This document shows positions 11,523 to 21,962 of a stretch of DNA of 30,364 bases, piece by piece. Both the position numbers and the translations under genes were made by a program. The DNA comes from Carex sylvatica (Eukaryota > Streptophyta > Magnoliopsida > Poales > Cyperaceae): the NCBI GenBank assembly GCA_964058845.1, contig CAXKVR010000404.1:1-30364 (forward strand), written 5' to 3'. The notes beneath the pieces are model-generated. The model was given only the letters and a program-made list of their open reading frames with translations. It made no database searches and had not been told where the DNA came from. The first letter of the stretch is position 1. The number at the start of each line of letters is the position of its first letter.

Positions 11523-12749
11523 GGAAAAATTTCTGGTGTACCCATCAAAATATTCAAAATAGCCAATTTTCTCATCAAAACTTTGAAATTGCTTATTTCT
11601 CCATTCTAAATTGAAATTTTTTCTTATTTCCCCATATGTTAATTAAATTTGAAAATTTAAATTAAATTTATAAATTTATTTTATTTTGAAGTCTAAATGT
11701 CTATTTTACCCACTTCTAAAAGCAACATCTCATTTCTCCCTCTTCACTCCATCTTTTAGACAATCGCTCTCAGCACTTAGTTCGAAATTCTCAACTCTGA
11801 ACTATCGCCCAAACTCTCTCGATCTCAGATCGAAACAATAGCTCAAACTTTTAACTATCATATCTAATTTTTAAACCTAGTGCGTCTCTGACTCTTTACC
11901 TCCGATCGCAATGGTTTCAGTGTTGACTGTGTTTTGTTAGATTAAATTGAACTCATTTGAGAAAAGCTTAGATACTATTAAAGACTAAAACTTCAAAATT
12001 GCTTAATTTTTGAAGGCTAGTTACTTGTATTTACCATTTACGGCTGTACCTGTACCAGGAAGGTGTGGTAGCATAAAGCCACAATTACAATCATAACATC
12101 ATTGGAATTTTCTGAAACATATTGCGCTTGTTTATTTTTTATTTATCGAAATTTCCGTAGGCTTGTATTTAAACCCATATATTACAAAGTAAGTTGTTGC
12201 TAAAGTTGGCAGGTATCATGACATCAACTGTGAGAAACACCATCTATTCCCTCGTACTGTGAACTAACCTAACAGTAGCACCTTGCTATAATACACAAAA
12301 ATACCAGTACAGTGGTTCTGATACTGGATGAGATAATACAAACATCAACTACTGGTAAAGATTGCACTTGTTATTCAGTCGTATGGTACCGATCAGTATC
12401 TATTGACTGGTTAATCCTCAGGAGATGAGAGAAAGAAACCGGAGAAGGAGAGGAGAGGAGAGGGAGAAAAAAAAAAAGCTCCAAAACATTTGAAGCTCTC
12501 TCTATTTTTCTCCATAAAAAATGGGGTGGAGAGAGAGAAATGAGATGTTGCTTTTAGAAGAGAGTAAAATGGGCATTTAGACTTAAAAATAAATAAATAA
12601 TTATAAATTTAGCTTAAAGTTTCAAATTTAATCAACATGTGGAAATAAGAAATGATTTCAATTTAGAATGGAGAAATAAGCAATTTCAAAATTTTGATGG
12701 GGAAATTGACTATTTTGAATGTTATGATGGGTATACCAGAAATTTTCCC
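11523..12749. mobile_element. Mutator-like non-autonomous element with long TIRs (Pack-MULE-like)
   Basis: Inverted arms of about 237 bp (11523 to about 11759, and about 12513-12749) match with scattered differences. The outer ends read GGAAAAATTTCTGG on the left and GGGAAAATTTCTGG on the right strand. A 9-bp direct repeat flanks them: TTTTAAATA (11514-11522) and TGTTAAATA (12750-12758), one mismatch. Long TIRs plus a 9-bp target duplication are hallmarks of Mutator-like elements. The 750-bp interior has no transposase or long ORF. Its left part (11760-11930) is less AT-rich and UTR-like, so gene-fragment capture is possible but unproven. The motif ACCCACTGTTTTT occurs in both flanks (11505 and 12767), probably an older local duplication. 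Confidence 0.85.
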
Positions 12750-12758
12750 TGTTAAATA

Positions 12759-13415
12759 AGGTCTTCACCCACTGTTTTTTGTTTTTTATTTTACTTTTTT
12801 TTTTTAACAAAAAAAAGAAGAAAAAAAACCATGGGTATAGTGTTACTACTAACGGTTTTTAAGCCGTGGATGATTGACCATACAAAAACAGTAGCGAAAC
12901 CGTTAATATTTTTGTTTTTAGCCGGACGGATTGAGGTCGCAAACTAGATTATGTTCCCTAACGTAATTGTTATTTGAAATGTAACCACATTATTGAATAA
13001 TGAACTTTTTGTTGATTTATGATCAAACGTTGAGTATATATGTAATATAATTATGAATCATATACTGTTATAATAGTATAAATTATATACTGTTATATAT
13101 ACTATTATAGAGGACTACATTTTGTTGTTTTGAAAAACTTAATCCACAACCATATGACATACCGGCAAGAAAGATTTTTTGCCGTTGTCTCGTGCGCACG
13201 GACACAACTCTTTGCACTTGAGGATTTATAATAAATGTTATGAAATCATGTATTGTGTTCTGCACTAATGATTATATTTTATGAGTCGGTTTTGGCATAG
13301 AACAGCCCATCGATTATGGTGGAATTGTTTCTTCTTTTTCAGAATGTAAGGACCACATCTCAGAATGTATGAGACGTAAGTGTTTGATCTCTAGATAAGT
13401 TGTAATTTTTTGACT
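12759..13415. other. Intergenic stretch between two Mutator-type elements
   Basis: A/T-rich DNA with long T and A runs at 12775-12830. A short minus-strand open frame (13083-13265) has no recognisable product. I see no gene. Confidence 0.6.
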
Positions 13416-13424
13416 TTTTATGAT

Positions 13425-13758
13425 GAATTTTTTTTATAAATCATATTTAGAAAAAAAAATTATGAAACAAACATGATTATTATTTTTTTTACAAAAATCA
13501 TAAGAAATGCCATTATTTTAGTCTCCTTTTTTTTTTGGGACCAAAGTGACATTTCGGTCCCAATAGTTCTCACAAATTTTGAAAAAAAAATACATTAAAA
13601 AATTGTAAAAATACCTGGAGCCTAATTGTCATTTCGGTTCCAAAAAAAACGAAACCGAAATGACATTTTGGTTCTTATGATTTTTGTAAAAAAAAAAATA
13701 ATCATGTTGGTTTCATATATATATATATTTTTTAATTATGGTTTATAAAAAAAAATTC
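13425..13758. mobile_element. Foldback MITE with perfect 9-bp target duplication
   Basis: Both ends start GAATTTTTTTT and continue as inverted arms of about 90 bp, sharing blocks such as ATGAAAC, CATGATTATT and ACAAAAATCATAAGAA. The sequence TTTTATGAT lies directly outside both ends (13416-13424 and 13759-13767), a perfect 9-bp duplication that points to a Mutator-like transposase. The centre holds a second hairpin (about 13629-13664) built on GTCATTTCGGTT and its inverse. It is non-coding. Confidence 0.82.
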
Positions 13759-13767
13759 TTTTATGAT

Positions 13768-14500
13768 CCCCAACACTTTCATGATGAACACACCACTGGG
13801 ATGAGATGAGCTACAACCTTTGCAACTATCCATGTTTGAACAATCAATACTATTTTATTTTCATCATGACATTTCAAAAACCAATGTATCCGTGCAATTT
13901 TGAAAAAAACACAAAACTAAAAACTTTATTTTGAAGATCATTGCTCAAATCTATTTTTAAAATTACAGTGGTGTGCTCAGGCTGAAGAGTGTGCAGCACC
14001 AGAATGTTCATTTAATAAAATACAATTCTGGCGTGTGATTTAGAAAGGTAGAATGTGCTCCATTCCTTTAATCCATATCAAATAGATTAAATTTGTGAGG
14101 ATAAGCTCTCGGTGTTGGATCACTACTCGAAAAAAAATGATATTTATTATGAAGTAATAGTAACAAATAATGTTTACCTCTTTTAATATCTTGTTAATAG
14201 TTGGGAGAAAATTTGATTGTGTAACAGAACAAGAAAAATACGTACATAATAAAAGAAATTACCTACAAATTTGTCCAGCAACACAATCGTACGGCCTAAC
14301 CAAAATTCAGACTTGCATACAGAAAGTGCTGAATCCAGTTTTCACTATCTACCTATGGGCTTTGAATAAAAAAAAAAAAGGTTTTATCACTATCAGTACC
14401 TTTTAAAAAATATTGAATAATTCTTCCCAAAATACCCCAGTATTAAACATACTCCCTTACAATTTGGTTGTCAATTATCTTATAATTTCTCTCTTGAATT
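13768..14500. other. Intergenic stretch 3' of the DUF218 gene
   Basis: It holds the 3' flank of the minus-strand gene that ends at 14501. CACTACTCGAAAAAAAA at 14121 looks like one end of a CACTA-type transposon, but I found no matching second end. A plus-strand open frame at 14170-14406 has no familiar motif. Confidence 0.5.
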
Positions 14501-16350
14501 CTATTCAGTCCAAGGAAGTGATCCAGGATACGGCACCGGGCCACAATAACTAAACAAACCCTTCAATTCGGGGCAACCATTCGGATATGGCACGGTGCGG
14601 TGAAATGGGTCCCGCTTCAACCTTTTCTGGTGTAGAGAGCCCAAACACCCATATGGGTCTTGCTCAAACTGTGACCTGACAGATGCCTCTCCTTTCACTG
14701 CAGTGTCCCTTGCAGTTGGGGTTGCTGGAGTTCCTAAAAATAAAAATCGGTTTTCAGGAAACCCTATTGCCATTCTGTGCAAGTGCGCAAATCTCTCCTC
14801 CTTGAAATCATAACTCACCACCTATATGGGGTAAAACAACTGTTAGATACTGAGAGAGAGTGAGAGAGAGAGAGATCTAGAGCACAGTTTCTGGTAGTTT
14901 TTCTGTATTTGGTTTGTGCATTGTGCAGTACGGTTTCTGGTATTTGCCTTTGCCTTTCTGTCTTTGATGTTTGATCATGTGCTGAAGGCATCTAGAGCAC
15001 ATGAGTACTGGTGTTTTGAGCATAGATGTCTTGGATGTAGCTATGTGGTTTCTTGTATTTTCCATAACTAATGTATTTTCATACCGCATTTTTAATACAT
15101 ATTATTGGCAGCTGCTGCCAATATTTCAAAAGAGAGAGATTAGAGGCGTATGTGGCAACACAGAGGCGGTGTAATGTTGTAATTTATTAATTAGGAGGTG
15201 CTTGTAATGGATGATTATCTTTTTGCATATTAATACATGACTTGGTAGCCACTACCAAGTATTTTAAACGAGTGAGAGAGAGTGGGACTTACAGTGATGT
15301 TATGTGGGTATCGGCCAGTGAGTTCTCTAAAACGGCAAACACTGAAAAGAAGGTTCTCAAAGCTATCTCTTGCATGCTCTTCTGTGAGAGCTCTATTTCT
15401 TACACTCTCATCTTTCCCTGTTTCACCAAACAAGTATAATTTAGATCCCTCCTATCATAATAACATTCTAAATACTAAATTGCAACATATTTGTAGAAGA
15501 AAATGAATCTCAAATTACATCTTAAAATTTCTTTCACAATTCTAACTTAAAGATTAGTAGGATTGATGCTGTTGCAGGTCCGGAATAAATATTGGTAAAA
15601 TTTTGCAAAAGGACTCAGAACTTACTAAAATAACCCTGAGATTCTACTAATACGAAATAAGCAGTACTCAGTATTATGTTGTTACATCATACTGAGAATG
15701 AAATGTGAAATGCTCCACACCAGCACTGGCTACAAGATAATGTTCTACTTACCATACCAACCGTCAGATTCTGCCACGGCCCAATAACTCTGAGCCTCGC
15801 TCCTGGGACCCGCATCTTTACGGGTTTCGCCTCCACTAAACAACAAAAGTGCTTCTTCATCCCTAGATGCAACCTCAACACCTTCCTTTATATGTGCTAT
15901 AAATGTTGCGGCTTGGCCAGGGTGCTTCTGGTACGGCTCAAGAAACCATGAATCCTCACCATTTAATTTCCCACATTTATTACTGGTATAGATAGAATGA
16001 CCCGCAACCATCACCAGGTTGCTCAGCTTTGGTAATGGGTACTGAACCGGATCCGATAGGAGGAAGTCAGTTCTTTGGAAACCCATCATGCGAAACCGGC
16101 TCTCATAAATAGAGAGAAATATTAAAATGGAAACACCAACAGAGAGAGAGGCCAAGGAGAGTAAGATCGGGTGTTTTTTGTAGAGGTGCTGGATGCGGCT
16201 TCTAAAAGATTGGATCATGGTTGGGGGATCAGTGAGTAACTTTTTGGGTTTTCGGATTTTGTGAGGGAGACCCGATTCGAGATCAAAATCGCCTCTTGGG
16301 TATGCAGGGAAGGATCGAGCGCTACCCAACCCAAAAGGCAGGTTATTCAT
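14501..16350 (-). CDS. DUF218 domain-containing membrane-anchored protein
   Basis: Three exons, 16350-15753, 15417-15293 and 14821-14501, join in frame (phase 1, then phase 0) across GT-AG introns into 347 codons plus stop. Residues 1-60 are a basic, Pro-rich N-terminus. Residues 61-82 are a single membrane segment (PILLSLASLS through IFLSIY), suggesting a type II anchor. The DUF218-like domain follows: VMVAGHSIY (113-121), LLLFSGGETR (168-177), RSEAQSY (183-189), then TEEHARDSFENLLFS in exon 2 and VVSYDFKEERF with FLFLGTP in exon 3. The acidic and Asn residues in these blocks match the conserved pattern of the SanA/YdcF-like superfamily, also present as uncharacterised proteins in fungi and plants. 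The biochemical role in plants is not established. The ATG at 16350 is the first in frame; a second Met at residue 45 is an alternative that keeps the membrane segment. Confidence 0.85.
14848..14876. repeat. GA microsatellite in intron 2 of the DUF218 gene
   Basis: A short, slightly interrupted GA/AG run, pyrimidine-rich on the transcribed sense strand just upstream of the exon 3 acceptor, where it could serve as part of the polypyrimidine tract. Confidence 0.7.
15096..15275. repeat. Two related hairpin units in intron 2 of the DUF218 gene
   Basis: Two imperfect direct copies about 137 bp apart start with TAATACAT and end in AAA..GAGAGA. Each has a perfect stem with a 3-nt loop: ATTGGCAG/CTGCCAAT at 15104-15122 and ACTTGGTAG/CTACCAAGT at 15240-15260. 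The stem differences between the copies are paired (C to T with G to A, and an A-T pair to C-G), so pairing is retained. The second hairpin ends about 32 nt from the 5' splice site. Confidence 0.7.
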
Positions 16351-17970
16351 GATCTCATTTATTATGTCTAGTTTTAATCAGCATTAAACCTATGGCAGAA
16401 ATTTTACAAAATCTAATACTATAGAAATTGAGAAAAGAAAGGACTTCGAATTGTCTGAATTGAGATTATTACCAGAGACGGAGCGAGGGGTGGTCAACGG
16501 GAGTCCAGGCCCCCTGTTTGTTTGGGAAGTACCTAACCTTAAAATTAAAATTAGAACCTTCTACCATAGCAAGAAATAATCCATTTGTGTTCCCATGGGT
16601 CGGAAAACCTATTGATTATTGAGGGATTTCTCAAATTGGCTGGATGCGTTTTGGGCGAGAAAAATAAAACCTTGGAAGAGGCTCACCGTCCGAGCTACGC
16701 CAATTCTTCCTTCTTCGTTTGTTTGTTTGTGAATGATTCTTCGATTTGATTCTTCAAATATGGATGTAATTGATGATCGGAAGAGGGATTTGGGGGCAGC
16801 GGGAGCAGGTTTCGTTGATTAAAAAGAGGAAGAAGATGGGTCTTGTGTGATCCGATAGTTAACAAATACTAGGCTGGGATCCGATGGGATGTCCGGATGG
16901 AATTCGCTAGTCAGAACCGTTTCTCATCTAAGTTTCGGCAAATATTAACATGATTGAGCTATTTCGAGTCGAATATTGAACTGAATTTAGGATCACCCCT
17001 TTTGGATGTATTAATGATACATAGAGGTAGTTTTATATTACCAATCTATGATAAATCAAACAAAAAGTTGTATATTCTTGAACTTTTAGTCTCTTTTAAT
17101 CATAATTTTTTCTATAAAAAACAAACCGCTAAAAGTAACTCAAAATTTGAGTTTGGATCCGGAAAGTTCAATTATAAATTCGGGCATGTTCCGTGGTGAA
17201 ATGCCTACGACCTTTTTAATATTCATGCTGAAACAGATTGAACGGTTTGGATCCAAACTAAAAAAAAAATGGATTACCTTAGGCATAGAAATTCTGAAAA
17301 TACGGGTTAGAAAAATAAATCTCGGCTATTGGCTATATGATTGGTCGGGTGGTACACTTTTCACAGATTTTCTCCTCCTTTATATTTTTCCAATAAAAAA
17401 AAAACAAAAGTTTGGGGAGAATGGAAGATTAAATAGAAAATTGGCACTTTTCAAGATTCGTGCAACTGACTATGATATCTGATTTGGCACAAGGAAATTT
17501 CATCTGGAGTAATTTTTACGAGTCAATGGGCCTAATAGATCCTTTTTGGGCCACAAAATTGAATTATAAAGACATAGAAAAGGAGATTTTGGTCAGAATT
17601 GTTGCTACCCTGAATTAATTAGTCTAATCATGCAACAATTAAAATATGCTCTCCTGAAACTTTTAAAAAGAAAAAAAGGGGAATTGATCTGGGCCATCTA
17701 GCTAATGCTTGGTGTGTTGACAGTGTACTTGATCCAACTAAACTAGTGTTAACAAGTATAACAGCACACTGATGAGTGGATTTTTTAAGAGGAATTTTAT
17801 CTTTAAAAGTTGAGAAATTTGATTCTCATTTTTATCTTAAAAGAAAAAAAAAAGGATCTCCGGACAATAGAGCCGGAGAACTAATCCTCATCTCTCTCCA
17901 TTTTTCTTTTAACAAAAATGGAGAGATCCTTGGAAATTCCTTTCTTTTTCGATTATCGGGCCACCATCAG
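16351..17970. other. Divergent intergenic region between DUF218 and dirigent genes
   Basis: It holds the promoter side of the DUF218 gene; a 5' UTR intron is possible but not proven. The stretch 16480-16530 (AGAGACGGAGCGAGGGG) looks like a transposon relic. Open frames at 16954-17199 and 17147-17482 overlap on the plus strand, but I recognise no domain and regard them as chance. A perfect 13-bp stem (17893-17905 with 17914-17926, built on TCTCTCCATTTTT) lies near 17.9 kb. Confidence 0.5.
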
Positions 17971-17974
17971 AGCA

Positions 17975-18075
17975 AGTCAATTATAAACCAAAATTGCTTG
18001 CCTTTCAAGATCTAAAAGTATTCTTTAATGAGATCGAGTAAATGTTGGCACTTGTAGATAAATAATAGAAGTCAA
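17975..18075. promoter_or_regulatory. Promoter of dirigent gene 1: TATA-like box and two inverted W-box cores
   Basis: AGTCAA, the complement of the WRKY-binding core TTGACT, occurs at 17975-17980 and 18070-18075. TATAAA lies at 17982-17987, 163 nt before the chosen ATG. The motifs are short, so their use is inferred. Confidence 0.4.
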
Positions 18076-18149
18076 TGCACCCAAATACACCAAAATATTC
18101 ACATCTTTATCTAACCTCTAATCTCAATCCAAGCTCATTCCTCGTCTCT

Positions 18150-18689
18150 ATGGCTTCTCTTAACGCCAATTCCAACCTTCTCCTCCTCTCCCTTCTCTTT
18201 CTCTCTCTAACCACTCTCCTCACATCTGCCGACAAAAAGCCGGTGCACCTACACTTCTACATGCAAGAAAAAGTTACCGATCCAAACGCGACTGCAATTG
18301 TAGTTGCTAAAGGTCCAATTCCTTTACCCGGTACACCTTACCGTTTCGGTGATATAACGGTGGTAGACAATGCACTGACCAAGGGACCCAACCTGGATTC
18401 CGGCTTAGTCGGCCAGGCTCAAGGCTTATTTACTGTCATGAAGTCAGACCCGTCGGTGATTTGGGCTTTTAATATCGAGTTTACATACGGCGAGAATAAT
18501 GGTAGTTCGGTGGCGATACTAGGAAGAGATGCCATCACACAGCCGAGCAGAGAGCTGACGGTTGTCGGTGGGTCCGGCATTTTTCGCATGGCTCAAGGTT
18601 ATTTGTTAATAAAGACTTATTCAGTGAATATTGCTAGTGGAGATGCTGTTCTTGAGCTTGATTTGTATGTGTATCCCTTCAAAAAGTAG
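18150..18689 (+). CDS. Dirigent protein 1
   Basis: This encodes a secreted 179-residue protein of the dirigent family, eight-stranded beta-barrel proteins that steer stereoselective coupling of phenoxy radicals or related steps in lignan and phenolic metabolism in the apoplast. It is a single exon, as is usual for the family. I chose the ATG at 18150 because it opens a typical signal peptide (about residues 1-27, Leu/Ser-rich, ending near TSA). The in-frame ATG at 18075 would add 25 residues without signal character. Family blocks are in order: KKPVHLHFYMQE, KGPIPLPGTPYRFGD, VVDNALTKGP, VGQAQGLFT, NNGSSVAILGRD, RELTVVGGSGIFRMAQGY and the C-terminal LELDLYVYP. In the VVDN block, Asn replaces the second Asp that dirigent 2 has. 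NGSS is a potential N-glycosylation site. The substrate cannot be predicted. Confidence 0.93.
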   Translation: MASLNANSNLLLLSLLFLSLTTLLTSADKKPVHLHFYMQEKVTDPNATAIVVAKGPIPLPGTPYRFGDITVVDNALTKGPNLDSGLVGQAQGLFTVMKSDPSVIWAFNIEFTYGENNGSSVAILGRDAITQPSRELTVVGGSGIFRMAQGYLLIKTYSVNIASGDAVLELDLYVYPFKK

Positions 18690-20171
18690 CTTTTATTTTA
18701 TAAACTTTATTGCATCTTTTCTTTACTGTGTAATGATTCACAATAAGGTAGAATATTAATTTGGTTGTGGCTCTGGAAGATAATTTCGTTTTTATTGTCT
18801 CTTTTGATCAAGGTAGCAGTTTTATTCTTTAATTTACCCCAAAGACTTCTTGTAAATTTATGAGTTTCTAAAGTTCAATCATATCTTTAATTATCTAAAC
18901 AAATATATATAAATTTAGTTTCATAAAGCAACAGAAGGTCCACTCAAATGTTAATTAACACGTGATTTTAAACTTGATTCTCAGTGAGTTGAGAAACAGT
19001 ACAGCAGATGTGTGAAAAAAAAAAAGGTGAAAATTATAAAAACAACATAATTCCAACAAAAATTATAGCCTTCAAATTTCCAACTCCCAGTCACAACTAC
19101 AATACGGTTAATTATCAACGGCTAATGACACACAGATCCGAGGAGTTTTTCTGTAAAATCAGTGTGTAGATTAAGATGACAGGTAGCCGATAATGAATCA
19201 CCCATGTATAAATGTTTACACACAAACGCTTATGAAAATTCGTGTATGATTGTCTCAAAGCACAAGGCGCCCGTTTACTAGAACTATACACACACATAGT
19301 CTATCTAAACATTTGTGTCTAAATAAGCGATTTCTAAATCTCCTAAGGCGATGCCGCCCCCCTCCCTCCGAATTTGTATCCTCGGCGTTAACTCAAATGA
19401 GAATAATGAGAATCTTTTGAGTTAATACATTTTAATTATTCGATCTGTTTTAAAATTTGTATAAGTTAGATCCGCACTAATATTAAAGAGCTCTTATGTT
19501 ATAAGTAAAAGTTAGATTGACTTTGTTTAAAATCAGACGGATACGCATTCCCTCCCCCTACTCCAGCTCACTTCTTCACTCTGTTATGTTTCTCCATCTG
19601 AGCAGGTATTTTTAATTAGTGGCTCTAACTACAACTTTTATATTTTAAGTTTTTCCAAAAACTGAGCCTTTAATTTCAAATATCTGTATTTACTGAAAAC
19701 AATAATTAGCGTCCATTTTTACATTACTTTCTTTTTTTTTTTGTTGAAAACTTTTGAAGAAGCTACAAAATCATAAGAAAAATTAGAACTCTGAACTTTT
19801 AAATAATAAATTGTCTTAAAAGGTTTTTCCAAACTAACTGTTCCTTTTTTCACTTTTTATTATCGATTTTTACATAAAAATCAAATCGACACTGATGTTC
19901 CATAACCGGATTTGGTGGGTATAAGTCTGAAATCTACCAGATTGATCTCACACAACGAATTCAAATTGTTGAAACCAATCTACTTTATGAATGACGTATG
20001 TATATGCAAAATTTGAAATTAATTATTTAGTATAAAATCAATAGGTAAACAAAAATATGAAGCTTTAAAAGTTATTTTAATATATTTATTTTTCATCATT
20101 TATTAACATTTTAACTATATAATAAATAAATTCAAAAAATTTAAAAATTTATATATTCATACATCACTCAT
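18690..20171. other. Intergenic stretch downstream of dirigent gene 1
   Basis: 3' flank and AT-rich intergenic DNA. A perfect 10-bp inverted repeat (TTAACTCAAA at 19388-19397, inverse at 19416-19425) is present. The short minus-strand open frame near 19.2 kb has no recognisable motif. No gene seen. Confidence 0.6.
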
Positions 20172-20815
20172 AATATAGATCAATTTTAACAAGATCTGAG
20201 TGGGGAGCCCCAACGAAAACCTAGAGCCAGCCGCCACCCTCTCTTCTCTCCTTCCAAACTCACACTCCATATTCATTTGTCCTTTTGACTACTTGTAGAT
20301 CTCATCTCCGACATATCATGCTTTTTTCTCTCTTTCGCTTGGCTCTATTTCTCTCTCATTTGCTCGGCTCTATTTCTTTGAGCGACGAAGATAATGAGAG
20401 AGGAAGGAATCGTGCAGAGCCGATTGGAACCGATCGGAGCCGAAAACGCGGTATCATCGGAGTTTGGAGCGTAGAGTCCTCATCTTGATTGGAGTGCGAC
20501 AGTAAGTAGATTCAGTTATTGGAGTACGATGGCAGTTGGAAGAGAAGATCCGGTCGTGGAGCGAGATGAAGATTAAGGTATTAGAGCGATAATGAGTGTA
20601 TGTGTGTAAGATTAGAAGAGTAGATCTAAGAATTTAGAGGGTAATTAAGAGCGATTATAATAATTTTGAGTAATTTAGAAGATTTCGTGAGAATAAAAAA
20701 ATAGATTTAGAAATTAGAGTTGCTTGACTCGTTGTAAATAAGTTTTTTTTATCAATCAAATTATTAGTAGGCATTAAAGCCGCTAACTTTTAAAAAATAT
20801 AGATCAATTTTAACA
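20172..20815 (+). mobile_element. Retroposed-looking 604-bp insertion with 20-bp target duplications
   Basis: A perfect 20-bp direct repeat (aatatagatcaattttaaca) flanks the insert at 20172-20191 and 20796-20815. Directly before the right copy the insert ends in TTTTAAAA, a short A-tail in plus orientation. The insert (20192-20795) is less AT-rich than its surroundings at its 5' end, where AAAACCTAGAGCCAGCC and a CT-rich tract look like a plant 5' UTR. This fits target-primed reverse transcription of an mRNA or a truncated LINE. The source gene is not identifiable; an open frame across 20285-20488 resembles no family I know. Confidence 0.65.
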
Positions 20816-21538
20816 GATTGAATTTATTATTTGTTTCAGACAATTTTAAAAAAATTGAAGCTATCAATTTTTTTTACTAAACAGTACGTAAGCATGGCTT
20901 TAAGTACGAAGTACGACTTGTGCGTCTCTGATCTGATCCAATAAGTTTGTCAACTTCCAAATTAATTATTACTTGTTCTCTGTGAGCTGATTAATTACAG
21001 GCACTAATCTCAAGACTAGACAAAAATATTAGTTGATTAGCTAGCTAGTGGCATCGTCATGTGATATTCCATGTAGAAGTCGTTTCTTTGATTACTGTTA
21101 GATGGTGCGTCTGCGAACTCACCGGTCTCTCTTTTTCGCTTTCTTGTCTTTTAAATAAAATTAATAAACTCACATGTAAATATATAATGTTCATTTGTTG
21201 TCCTTGAGAAAGTTCTAAAAGAATTGAGAAAAAGTTAGAATTAAATCAGCCAAATGTTTAATATTAATTTATAAGTTTTCATTCGGATTTTGAATTTATG
21301 AACAAATTATAGACGGCATACATTACCCTTTTCCACTAATTCAAAGGAAGATTTTTTTTTACTATATATATAATTTATTTCTACAGGCCATCTCGACACC
21401 GCACCACTTTGATCTACTGAATTATTTATATGTTGTTATCATACGAGTTGGATATGACCTGATAATTGAATCGCCACCGGTTGACTTGGAAGCTTGAAAA
21501 GAAAAAGAAAAATAACAAAATATTAATTTGCATAAGAA
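20816..21538. other. Intergenic stretch between the retroposed insert and the hAT-type MITE
   Basis: AT-rich DNA without a recognisable gene, RNA or repeat. Confidence 0.6.
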
Positions 21539-21546
21539 TTCTATAT

Positions 21547-21731
21547 CAGTGTTGTAAATAACGGTATGTATTCGTTGGACAGATAGAGTATCATCAAACA
21601 ATTAATTGGAAATAATCAAAAATAATTATAAATAATCAATTAATTAGTTAAAAAAATACATAACGATTTAATTGCTGCCAACGATTAATCACCCGATTAA
21701 TAGATCTAAAGAGCCGTCTTTTACGATACTG
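21547..21731. mobile_element. hAT-type MITE, 185 bp
   Basis: The left end CAGTGTTGTAAATAACGG and the inverted right end CAGTATCGTAAAAGACGG match at most positions and fit the CAGNG-type terminus of hAT elements. The flanking 8-mers TTCTATAT (21539-21546) and ATCTATAC (21732-21739) match at six of eight positions, consistent with a decayed 8-bp target duplication. It is non-coding. Confidence 0.65.
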
Positions 21732-21962
21732 ATCTATACAAATCGTGTGTAGTGCACTTTGATTTTTAACAGACGCCTAGGCAATTACAACATTAATTAA
21801 TTCGTGAACCTTATCTTCATTCATGAAAATATCCCAAAAATAAAAAAAGTGCAACACCATTTTTATATGAAATGGAGGAGAGGAGCATCAACCTCTTTTT
21901 TTATATTAACATATTTTATTTTTAACTTAAAAGAGGGAGAATCTCTTCCAACTTGTTGTGTG

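Noticed and set aside
13340..13375. Short direct repeat around CAGAATGTA
   Set aside because: Only about 10 bases long in AT-rich DNA, with no associated structure.
16954..17482. Two overlapping plus-strand open frames, considered as organelle-derived coding DNA
   Set aside because: They looked vaguely like plastid proteins because of AT-rich composition, but I could match no conserved block of any plastid gene.
20285..20488. 67-codon open frame in the retroposed segment
   Set aside because: It starts at a non-ATG codon in the given frame, has no familiar motif, and lies in a likely retrocopy; not supported as a gene.
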